Assembly: GCA_038233335.1 (NCBI GenBank)
Contig: JBBSME010000097.1
Coordinates: 1-11,771 of the forward strand
DNA: 11,771 nt
Source: Iamia sp038233335
Lineage (GTDB): Bacteria; Actinomycetota; Acidimicrobiia; Acidimicrobiales; Iamiaceae
Direction: 5' to 3'
In this document: positions 1 through 6,575 of the stretch, one piece after another
How positions within the stretch are numbered: position 1 is the stretch's first letter
Layout of the letters: every line of letters starts with the position of its first letter
Made by a program: the position numbers and the translations under genes
The notes under the pieces: model-generated
Database searches by the model: none
Seen by the model: the letters and a program-made list of their open reading frames with translations, nothing else
Told to the model about the DNA's origin: nothing

Positions 1-27
1 CGGTCCGACTGGCGGGCCGCATCCCCC

Positions 28-34
28 GGGAGGG
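28..34 (+). promoter_or_regulatory. Shine-Dalgarno site of the PLP lyase gene
   Basis: GGGAGGG lies 7 nt before the ATG at 42. This is a strong ribosome binding site and fixes that start. Only 41 bases precede the gene, so its promoter is not visible. Confidence 0.7.
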
Positions 35-41
35 ACCAGCG

Positions 42-1436
42 ATGGCCAACGACCACCCCTACGCCGATCGCTACGGGGTCAACCGTCGCATCCCCACCCA
101 CGGTCGGCCGCGCGCCGAGGTCCTGGCCGAGCTGGAGGCCATGGCCACCGAGGAGGACAAGGCCTGGGAGTCGGGCAAGTGCTCCGGCACCATGTACTGC
201 GGTGACCACGAGCACTACGACTTCCTGAACGACGCCTTCGGCCTCTACGCCCACGTCAACGCCCTGCAGCGCGACATCTGCCCCAGCCAGACCCGCTTCG
301 AGGGCGAGATCATCGCCATGACCCTCGACATGCTCCACGCCGGTGACATCCCCGACGGGGACCCGGCCGGCATCGTCACCACCGGCGGCACCGGCAGCAT
401 CCTCCACGCCCTCCTCGCCTACCGGGACCACGCGGCCCAGACCCGGGGCGTGACCCGTCCCAACTTCGTGAAGCCCGAGACCGGCCACCCGGCCTTCGAC
501 AAGGCCTGCCACCTGTTCGGCATCGAGATGCGCATCGCCCCCATCGATCCCGAGACGACCCTGGTCGACGTGGCCGCGATCGCTGAGCTGATCGACGACC
601 AGACCATCGCCATCATGGGCTCGGCCTGCAACTACGGCTACGGCACCATCGACCCGATCTCCGAGCTGTCCGACCTCGCGCTGGAGAAGGGCGTCGGGCT
701 CCACGTCGACGGCTGCCTGGGCGGGTTCATCCTGCCGTGGGGCCAGGAGCTGGGCTGGGACATCCCCACCTTCGACTTCCGCCTCCCGGGTGTCACCAGC
801 ATCTCGGCCGACACCCACAAGTACGGCTACGGCTTCAAGGGCTCCTCCGTCCTCGCCTTCCGCGCCAAGGCCCTGCGCAACAGCCAGTACTTCTTCCTCA
901 CCGGGTGGACCGGCGGAAAGTACTGCTCACCGGGCATGGAGGGCTCCCGCTCCGGCGGCGCGCTGGCCTCGACCTGGGCGGCCATGGTCACCATCGGTCG
1001 AGAGGGGTACCTGGGCTACGCCCGGGCCATCTTCGAGGCCGCCGATCGGATGAAGGCCGCGGTGCGGAGCCACCCCGAGCTGCGGATCATGGGCAACCCC
1101 ACGTTCTGCTTCAGCTTCACCAGCGACGAGTTCGACATCTACCACGTCAACGACGCCATGCGGGGCAAGGGCTGGCGCTTCAACGGCCAGCAGTACCCCA
1201 ACGCCATCCACATGGCCGTCACCCGACCCCAGACCCAGGACGGCGTGGTCGAGACCTTCGAGGCCGACCTGGCCGAGGCCGTGGTCTACGCCAAGGAGCA
1301 CGCCGGCGAGTCGCCCATGAGCGCCGCCATCTACGGCGGCGTGGCCGGCGGGCTCGACGACGAGGCCGACGAGTTCATCCGCTCGGTGATGGGCGACATG
1401 ATGGACCGCCACCAGTCGGTGCCGGCCAAGGACTGA
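42..1436 (+). CDS. PLP-dependent lyase/decarboxylase, sphingosine-1-phosphate lyase-like
   Basis: This 464-aa protein is a fold-type I PLP enzyme of the group II decarboxylase superfamily. The pattern throughout is closest to sphingosine-1-phosphate lyases (Dpl1/SGPL1). Visible elements in order: TTGGTGS (113-119) for the PLP phosphate; ETGHPAFDK (146-154) with the probable ring-stacking His149; YGTIDPI (200-206); HVDGCLGGF (221-229) with Asp223 for the pyridine nitrogen; and TSISADTHKYGYGFKG (252-267) with Lys260 as the likely Schiff-base lysine. The family cleaves phosphorylated long-chain bases to an aldehyde and phosphoethanolamine. The substrate here is not known, and an amino-acid decarboxylase role is possible. 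Eukaryotic members carry an N-terminal membrane anchor. There is no hydrophobic segment here, so the protein is probably soluble. A strong Shine-Dalgarno site supports the ATG. The gene converges on the carboxylase gene downstream. Confidence 0.85.
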   Translation: MANDHPYADRYGVNRRIPTHGRPRAEVLAELEAMATEEDKAWESGKCSGTMYCGDHEHYDFLNDAFGLYAHVNALQRDICPSQTRFEGEIIAMTLDMLHAGDIPDGDPAGIVTTGGTGSILHALLAYRDHAAQTRGVTRPNFVKPETGHPAFDKACHLFGIEMRIAPIDPETTLVDVAAIAELIDDQTIAIMGSACNYGYGTIDPISELSDLALEKGVGLHVDGCLGGFILPWGQELGWDIPTFDFRLPGVTSISADTHKYGYGFKGSSVLAFRAKALRNSQYFFLTGWTGGKYCSPGMEGSRSGGALASTWAAMVTIGREGYLGYARAIFEAADRMKAAVRSHPELRIMGNPTFCFSFTSDEFDIYHVNDAMRGKGWRFNGQQYPNAIHMAVTRPQTQDGVVETFEADLAEAVVYAKEHAGESPMSAAIYGGVAGGLDDEADEFIRSVMGDMMDRHQSVPAKD

Positions 1437-1488
1437 GGGCTTCATCGACGCCGGACCTCAGGGTCGTCTCCTCTTGGTGGTCGCCCGG

Positions 1489-1516
1489 ATCGACACACGA
1501 GTCACCAGGTGTCGAT
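1489..1516. terminator. candidate bidirectional terminator hairpin
   Basis: ATCGACAC (1489-1496) and GTGTCGAT (1509-1516) form a perfect 8-bp inverted repeat with a 12-nt loop. It lies between two convergent genes and its loop contains the stop codon of the minus-strand carboxylase gene (1502-1504). Neither side has a T-run, so this would be a U-less or bidirectional terminator, as is common in GC-rich actinobacteria. The role is inferred. Confidence 0.5.
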
Positions 1517-3352
1517 GTTGGGGCGACGGGGGCGGTCGGCGGGGATGGGGGCCGCTAGCAGGGCGGTGGTGATCCACCGACGGGTGTCGGCCGGGTCGAT
1601 CACGTCATCGATCTCGAACTGGGCCGCGACGTTGATGCCCTTGCCGTGCTCGTAGGCGGCCGCCACCATCGAGTCGAACAGCTCCTGTCGAGCCTCGGGG
1701 TCGGTCTCGGCCGCCAGCTCGTCGCGGAAGCCGAGGCGGACGGCCCCCTCCAGACCCATGCCGCCCAGCTCGCCGGTGGGCCAGGCCACCACGAACTCGG
1801 GAGCCTTGAAGCTGCCGGCCGCCATGGCCTGGGCGCCCAGGCCGTAGGCCTTGCGCAGGATGACCGTGGCGCAGGGCACCGACAGGTTGGCGCCGGTGAC
1901 GAACAGGCGGCTCATGTGGCGCACCGAGGCCGTCTCCTCCGACGCCGGTCCGACCATGAACCCAGGCGTGTCGCAGGCGAACAGCACGGGCAGGCCGTGG
2001 GCGTCGCAGAGCTGCAGGAACCGGGCCGCCTTGTCGGCCCCCTCGCTGTCGATGGCCCCGCCCAGGTGGGCCGGGTCGTTGGCCACCACACCGAGGGGCT
2101 TCCCGTCGATGCGGGCCAGTGAGGTGATCATCCCCGGGGCGAAGCCCTGTCGCAGCTCCATCCGCGAGCTGCTGTCGACGAGGGCGTCGAGCACGGCCCG
2201 GACGTCGTAGACCTTGAGCCGATCCTCGGGGACGAGGTGGCGGAGGGTGCGGGGATCAGCCGGGGCCACCGGCTCCATCGGGCCCTGGAAGTAGGTCAGG
2301 TAGCGGCGGGCGGCGTCGACGGCGGCCGCATCGTCGGCCACCCGCACGTCGACCACGCCGTTGGCGGCCTGCACGTCGATGGGTCCGATGTCGCCCGGGG
2401 CGAAGGTGCCGAGGCCGCCGCCCTCGATCATGGCCGGGCCGCCCATCCCGATGTTGGCGTCCTCGGTGGCGATGACCACGTCGCAACAGCCCAGGAGGGC
2501 GGCGTTGCCGGCGAAGCACCGGCCGGAGGCGATGCCGACCAGGGGGACCGTCCCCGACAGCCGTCCGAACAGGTTGAAGGCCAGGCAGTCGAGCCCCGAC
2601 ACGGTGGTGGTGTCGGTGTCGCCCGGTCGGCCACCGCCGCCCTCGGCGAAGAGCACGACGGGGAGGCTCTGACGCTCGGCCAGCTCGAACAGGCGGTCCT
2701 TCTTGCGGTGGTTCTGGAACCCCTGGGTCCCGGCCAGGACCATGTAGTCGTAGGAGGCGACCACGGCCCGGGCTCGGTCCTCGCCCACCGTCGCGGTGTT
2801 CACGGTGGCGAGGCCCCCGATGAGGCCGTCGGCCGGGGTGCGGGCGATCAGGTCGTCCAGCTCCCGCCGGCGGCGCTGGGCCGCGATCACCAGCGGGCCG
2901 TACTCGACGAAGGAGCCCTCGTCGACCAGGTCCTCGACGTTCTCCCGGGCGGTGCGCCGGCCCCGTCCGTGGACCTTGGCCACCGCCTCGGGTCGAGCCG
3001 CGTCGAGCCCCATCCCATGGCGATCGCGCACCTCGTCCAGATCGGCGCGCCCGGCCGCGCGGTCGACGGCCTGGGTGGTCGGCTCGGCGTCGGGGCCGCT
3101 GGCATCGGGGTCGATCGTGGCGATGACGTCTCCCGGGGCCACGGCACCGTCGACGGCCACGGCCACGGAGACGACGGTCCCTCCGGTCGTGGCCGTGACG
3201 TCGTGGTGCATCTTCATGGACTCGACCACGGCGATGACCTGACCGGCTCTCAGGACCTCCCCGGGGCCGACCCGGATCTCCACCACCTGCCCCTGGAGGG
3301 GGGAGGTCACCTGCAGCTCGTCGTTGCCAGACATCGGGGCGCAGGATGCCAC
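1502..3352 (-). CDS. acyl-CoA carboxylase subunit: biotinyl domain fused to carboxyltransferase
   Basis: This 616-aa protein has two parts. Residues about 12-81 are a biotinyl/lipoyl-type domain with the biotin attachment motif ESMKM, Lys47 being the modified lysine. Residues about 105-600 are an acyl-CoA carboxyltransferase (the PccB/MmdA type is about 520 aa). It shows RKKDRLFELAE, AGNAALLGCCDVVIA (281-295), the glycine-rich GGPAMIEGGGLG, DTPGFMVGPASE (461-472) and RKAYGLGAQAMAAGSFK (500-516). It would transfer CO2 from biotin to an acyl-CoA. No biotin carboxylase domain is present or encoded nearby, so that part must come from elsewhere. The acyl substrate cannot be assigned. The start is uncertain: GTG at 3352, or the ATG at 3334, which begins MSGNDEL. 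Neither has a clear Shine-Dalgarno site. It lies 76 nt after glnE on the same strand and may share its transcript. Confidence 0.85.
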   Translation of the reverse strand: MASCAPMSGNDELQVTSPLQGQVVEIRVGPGEVLRAGQVIAVVESMKMHHDVTATTGGTVVSVAVAVDGAVAPGDVIATIDPDASGPDAEPTTQAVDRAAGRADLDEVRDRHGMGLDAARPEAVAKVHGRGRRTARENVEDLVDEGSFVEYGPLVIAAQRRRRELDDLIARTPADGLIGGLATVNTATVGEDRARAVVASYDYMVLAGTQGFQNHRKKDRLFELAERQSLPVVLFAEGGGGRPGDTDTTTVSGLDCLAFNLFGRLSGTVPLVGIASGRCFAGNAALLGCCDVVIATEDANIGMGGPAMIEGGGLGTFAPGDIGPIDVQAANGVVDVRVADDAAAVDAARRYLTYFQGPMEPVAPADPRTLRHLVPEDRLKVYDVRAVLDALVDSSSRMELRQGFAPGMITSLARIDGKPLGVVANDPAHLGGAIDSEGADKAARFLQLCDAHGLPVLFACDTPGFMVGPASEETASVRHMSRLFVTGANLSVPCATVILRKAYGLGAQAMAAGSFKAPEFVVAWPTGELGGMGLEGAVRLGFRDELAAETDPEARQELFDSMVAAAYEHGKGINVAAQFEIDDVIDPADTRRWITTALLAAPIPADRPRRPNIDTW

Positions 3353-3353
3353 G

Positions 3354-3405
3354 CTTCGTCCGAAGACCTGTAGTGGTCGGGGGTTGTGGGGTCCTGGCCC
3401 CAGGA
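3354..3405. promoter_or_regulatory. two short palindromes in the glnE-carboxylase gap
   Basis: CTTCG-TC-CGAAG (3354-3365) and TCCTGG-CC-CCAGGA (3392-3405) are perfect short palindromes in the 76-nt gap between glnE and the carboxylase gene. The 9-mer TTCGTCCGA also occurs twice in the gap, at 3355-3363 and 3417-3425. They could be operators or weak RNA hairpins. I see no clear -10 box here. Some such matches are expected by chance in GC-rich DNA. Confidence 0.25.
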
Positions 3406-3428
3406 ATGCCGACCGGTTCGTCCGAGGA

Positions 3429-6146
3429 TCAGGGGGTCTGGCCGTAGAAGCGGTGGGTGACCACCCGTCGAGCTCGTCGGGTGAGGCGCAGGTAGTGGTC
3501 GCGGAGCTCGGGGCCCGTGGTGTCGAGGGAGCGGGCCAGGGTGCCCAGCTCCTCCCCGGTGGGAAGGGCCTGCCGCGGCCGTCCGGCCACCAGGGTCCAT
3601 CGGTTTCGGGCCCGTTCGCAGAAGGCGTGGGCCTCCGCCAGGGCGATGGCCTCCGGCGCGTCGAGGTGGCCCTGCTCCCGCAGCGCGGCGATGCCCGCTC
3701 CCGTCCGGGGCTCGCGGATGCCGTGCTCGAGCAGCAGCAGGGCCACGGTGAGCTCGATGTCGGACAGCGCTCCCGGCCCGAGCTTCAGGTGGAAGGTCGG
3801 ATCCTCGCCGGCGGGCACGCGCTCGGTCTCGGCCCGAGCCTTGATCTGGCGGATGGCCCGGAGGTCCCCGTCGGACACCGGCCGCCAGACGGTCGGCGCC
3901 ACTGACCCCACGACGGTGCGGGCCAGCTCGAGGTCGCCGACCAGGGGCTCGAGCCGCGACAGCGCCAGCCGCTTCCAGGGCTCGGCCCACCGCTCGATGT
4001 GGTCGGCGATGCCGGTCCGGCCCTGGACCAGGGGGGCGCTGCGGCCGCCGGGTCGGAGGTCCAGGTCCACCTCGAAGATGCGGTCGGCCGGTCCCGTGCC
4101 GAGGAGCACGCGTCGCACCGCCTCCCCGGCCCGGCCCGCCTCCTGGCGGCCGGCCTCGTCCTCGGCGCCGTGGGCCAGGAGCAGGTCGAGGTCGGAGGCG
4201 TAGCCCAGCCGGCCGCCGGCCAGCCGACCCAGGGCCAGCACCGCGAACGGCACCTGGGGGTCGGCCAGGGCGACCGCAGCCTCCACCGCGCCGTGGGCCA
4301 CGGCGGCCAGGGCCGATCCGACCGCCTGCGGGTCGGCGTCGCCCAGGACGTCGGCCGCGCCGACTCGGGCCTGCTCCTGGCGGACGACGTGGAGCAGGGC
4401 ATCCCGGCCGGTGGCGGCGTCCGCCCGGGAGGTGGCGGACCGCACCAGACGAGCCCGCACCTCGTCCTCGTCGGGCGTCGCCGGCCCGCGGAGCGAGCGC
4501 AGGACCTCGGGGGCGCGGCCCAGGTCCCGGGTGAGCGACGGGCTCGTCGCCGCCACCAGACACAGGCGCCGAGCCGTCTCGGGGGAGTCGCGGCAGGCGG
4601 CGGCGACGGCTCGAGCATCGGCGGCGACCAGCGTGCGCAGCGCCAGCAGGCCCCGGTCGGGGTCGGGGCCGATCGAGAGCCAGTCGAGGAGGAGGGGCAG
4701 CGTCTGGGCCATGAGCCGCGAGGTGCGTGTGAGCCCCCGGGTCAGCTCGATGACGGCTTGACGGGTGCGCTCCGCATCGGCGAAGCCGAAGGCGGCCAGA
4801 CGGGTGGCGGCCGCTTCGGCTCCGAGTGGTGCGTCGACGCCGGCGAAGGCATCGAGCAGGGGGCGGAAGTACACCCGCTCGTGGATGCGGCGCACCGTGG
4901 CCCGGCACTCGACCAGCTCGTCGTCGAGCTGGTCGAGTGCGGTGGACCGGGGTTGGTCGACCAGCCCCAGGACCCGGGCCAGGCGGGTCCGCTCCCGACC
5001 CGAGCGGGGCAGGGCGTGGGTCTGGCGGTCCTCGTCGAGCTGGACGGCGTGCTCGATCCGGCGCAGCAGCTGGTAGGAGGCCGCCAGCCGGAAAGCGTCG
5101 TCCCGGTCGACGTACCCTCCGTCAGCCAGCGCGGCCAGGGCCGGCAGCGTGCCCGGGACCCGAAGCGCCTCGTCCAGCCCGCCGTGCACCAGCTGGAGGA
5201 GCTGGGCTGAGAACTCGATGTCACGGATCCCCCCCGGGGTCCGCTTGATCTCCCTGCTGGCGGACGGTTGCCCCGCCGCCTGGCGCTCAGTGCGCTCCTT
5301 CATGGCGCGGACCTGGTGGATGGCGTCTGCGCCGAACCCCCTGTCCCACAGCTCCGTCGCCACCCCGGCCTCGAAGGCCCTGCCCAGCACGGGGTCGCCG
5401 GCCAGGGGTCGGGCCTTCAGCAGGGCCTGTCGCTCCCACGGCTCGGCCCATCGGTCCCAGTGGGACCGGTAGCCGTCGAGCGTGCGGACGAGCGCGCCGT
5501 CCCGACCCTCGGGCCGGAGATCGACGTCGACGCGCACCGCGGCGCGGGCGACGTCGAGGAACCGGCGGGCGGCCTGCTGGTGGTCGAGGTCGGCGGCGGT
5601 CCCGACGAGGATGACGTCCACGTCGGACGCGTAGTTGAGCTCGTTGCCTCCGGCCTTGCCCATGCCGATGACGGCGAGGCCCTCGGCCCCGGCCAGGTCG
5701 AGGGCGGACTGCAGCACGGTGGCGGCCATGGCCGTGACCTGGGCCGTCGTGGTCTCCAGGGGGTCCCTGGCGGTCAGGTCCCGGGCCGCGATCCGCAGGT
5801 GCTCCAGGTGCCGCCAACGGGCCAGGCTGCTCTCGTCCTCGACCGTGAGGTCGGGTCGCCCGTCGAGGTCGGCCAGCACGTCGAGGGCGAGGGGATCGGT
5901 CACCATCAGGCGGCCCAGCCACGCACTGCCCGCGGCCACCGCCACCACGGCCGCGGCCAGATCTGGGTTGCCGTCGAGGCGGGTCCGCCACGCCGGTTGC
6001 GCCTCGTCGAGCCGGTCGAGGACCCCCCGGACCCGGAGCGGGTCGGCACTGTGGCGGACCAGGTCGGGGAGGGGGCGCGCGGGAGCCACGAGGAGGCCAT
6101 TGTGATGCAACGCTCCGGACGGGGCGGTGGAACCCGACAGGCGCAC
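3429..6146 (-). CDS. glnE: bifunctional glutamine synthetase adenylyltransferase/deadenylyltransferase
   Basis: This 905-aa protein has the duplicated nucleotidyltransferase layout of GlnE (usually about 945-1000 aa). The N-terminal half, normally the deadenylylating half, has GMGKAGGNELNYASDVDVI (161-179) with Asp175/Asp177 and a third acidic site in VDVDLRPEG (206-214). The C-terminal half, normally the adenylylating half, has GRLAGGRLGYASDLDLLL (640-657) with Asp652/Asp654 and FEVDLDLRPGG (691-701). Both metal-binding acidic sets are intact, so both activities are probable. The family adds or removes AMP on a tyrosine of glutamine synthetase in response to nitrogen status and PII protein. 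No glnA or glnB is in the window. The start is GTG, with no strong Shine-Dalgarno site, 15 nt after a small membrane-protein ORF. GTG codon 20 is an alternative. The gene appears to be transcribed with the two tiny ORFs before it. Confidence 0.93.
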   Translation of the reverse strand: MRLSGSTAPSGALHHNGLLVAPARPLPDLVRHSADPLRVRGVLDRLDEAQPAWRTRLDGNPDLAAAVVAVAAGSAWLGRLMVTDPLALDVLADLDGRPDLTVEDESSLARWRHLEHLRIAARDLTARDPLETTTAQVTAMAATVLQSALDLAGAEGLAVIGMGKAGGNELNYASDVDVILVGTAADLDHQQAARRFLDVARAAVRVDVDLRPEGRDGALVRTLDGYRSHWDRWAEPWERQALLKARPLAGDPVLGRAFEAGVATELWDRGFGADAIHQVRAMKERTERQAAGQPSASREIKRTPGGIRDIEFSAQLLQLVHGGLDEALRVPGTLPALAALADGGYVDRDDAFRLAASYQLLRRIEHAVQLDEDRQTHALPRSGRERTRLARVLGLVDQPRSTALDQLDDELVECRATVRRIHERVYFRPLLDAFAGVDAPLGAEAAATRLAAFGFADAERTRQAVIELTRGLTRTSRLMAQTLPLLLDWLSIGPDPDRGLLALRTLVAADARAVAAACRDSPETARRLCLVAATSPSLTRDLGRAPEVLRSLRGPATPDEDEVRARLVRSATSRADAATGRDALLHVVRQEQARVGAADVLGDADPQAVGSALAAVAHGAVEAAVALADPQVPFAVLALGRLAGGRLGYASDLDLLLAHGAEDEAGRQEAGRAGEAVRRVLLGTGPADRIFEVDLDLRPGGRSAPLVQGRTGIADHIERWAEPWKRLALSRLEPLVGDLELARTVVGSVAPTVWRPVSDGDLRAIRQIKARAETERVPAGEDPTFHLKLGPGALSDIELTVALLLLEHGIREPRTGAGIAALREQGHLDAPEAIALAEAHAFCERARNRWTLVAGRPRQALPTGEELGTLARSLDTTGPELRDHYLRLTRRARRVVTHRFYGQTP

Positions 6147-6161
6147 CGGTCCGCCCGACCC

Positions 6162-6344
6162 TCAGCCGGGGGGTGTGTCCTCGGACGCGTGGTCCTCGCC
6201 GGGCTGGGGGGAGGCCGCTGCAGCCTCCGCGGCCTCGGCGCGCAGTGCCTTCCGGGTCCCGGCGGCCACGAAGCTGACCACGAAGACGAGGGGCGCGCCG
6301 AAGAAGAGGACCACGACCAACAAGATGACGAGGACGGTCAGCAC
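6162..6344 (-). CDS. small membrane protein, 60 aa, unknown function
   Basis: I do not recognise this protein. Residues 1-27 are almost entirely hydrophobic and probably form one long or two short membrane helices. A basic GTRKALRAE stretch follows, then an Ala/Glu/Pro-rich acidic tail, so the tail is probably cytoplasmic. The GTG start overlaps the end of the preceding 43-codon ORF by 7 nt (6338-6344). There is no own Shine-Dalgarno site, which suggests translational coupling. The stop is 15 nt before the glnE start. The tight packing and membrane-like composition argue for a real gene. The short length and absence of a known family keep confidence moderate. Confidence 0.6.
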   Translation of the reverse strand: MLTVLVILLVVVLFFGAPLVFVVSFVAAGTRKALRAEAAEAAAASPQPGEDHASEDTPPG

Positions 6345-6469
6345 GAAGGGCCGTCAGTGATCGGTCCGACCTGCGCCCGGGGGGACCTGACCAGGACGAT
6401 CACGGCCACCAGCGGCACGGCCACCACCACGGCCAGCAGGATCAGCAGCTCGACGGCGCCGATGGTCAA
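6338..6469 (-). CDS. tiny single-pass membrane protein, 43 aa, TTG start
   Basis: Reading the minus strand from TTG at 6469 gives LTIGAVELLILLAVVVAVPL and then a second hydrophobic run VAVIVLV, then RSPRAQVGPITDGPSC and a TGA stop. It looks like a single transmembrane helix with a short, basic then polar tail. GAGGGAG (6477-6483) sits 7 nt before the TTG, a good ribosome binding site. That is the main reason to believe this start. The stop overlaps the next small ORF by 7 nt. It would be the first gene of the run leading into glnE. Function unknown. A link to nitrogen control is only suggested by position. The same reading frame stays open antisense through nadE, but only this end has a start site and sensible composition. 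Confidence 0.5.
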   Translation of the reverse strand: MTIGAVELLILLAVVVAVPLVAVIVLVRSPRAQVGPITDGPSC

Positions 6470-6494
6470 CGGTGAGCTCCCTCGGTCTCCGGGC

Positions 6495-6518
6495 GGCCCG
6501 GCCGCGCGTGGCCGGGCC
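6495..6518. repeat. perfect 9-bp GC inverted repeat in the divergent region
   Basis: GGCCCGGCC (6495-6503) and GGCCGGGCC (6510-6518) are exact reverse complements around the 6-nt loop GCGCGT. If the minus-strand operon starts near 6521, this hairpin forms the very 5' end of its transcript, about 12 nt before the ribosome binding site at 6477-6483. It could stabilise the RNA, control translation, or act as a DNA operator. Confidence 0.6.
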
Positions 6519-6527
6519 TCGCGGCCG

Positions 6528-6533
6528 ACGCTA
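6528..6533 (-). promoter_or_regulatory. candidate -10 box of the small ORF-glnE operon
   Basis: On the minus strand this reads TAGCGT, fitting the TANNNT pattern of actinobacterial -10 boxes, with a predicted start near 6521. No clear -35 box is visible. Inferred. Confidence 0.35.
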
Positions 6534-6554
6534 CCGGGGGAAGGGTGCGTCCAG

Positions 6555-6575
6555 CCGGTCGGTAGCCTGGACCGG
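6555..6575 (+). promoter_or_regulatory. nadE promoter: leaderless -10 box inside a palindrome
   Basis: TAGCCT (6563-6568) fits a TANNNT -10 box. Six bases later comes the GTG start of nadE at 6575, so the predicted first transcribed base is the first base of the start codon, a leaderless message. No Shine-Dalgarno site precedes the gene, which agrees. The box is flanked by the perfect inverted repeat CCGGTC-N9-GACCGG (6555-6560 and 6570-6575), a possible repressor operator. No regulator is assigned. Confidence 0.5.

Noticed and set aside
1454..1465. GACC-TCAG-GGTC mini-hairpin after the PLP lyase stop
   Set aside because: A 4-bp stem is too weak; the 8-bp repeat at 1489-1516 is a better terminator candidate.
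737..1558. 273-codon plus-strand frame inside the PLP lyase gene
   Set aside because: Arg/Gly/His-rich shadow of the intact enzyme in another frame.
2237..3373. 378-codon plus-strand frame opposite the carboxylase gene
   Set aside because: Composition is Gly/His/Asp-rich without domains, and the opposite strand encodes an intact, conserved carboxyltransferase.
3307..4908. 533-codon minus-strand frame within glnE
   Set aside because: Arg/Pro/Gly/Ala-only low complexity in a shifted frame of an intact glnE.
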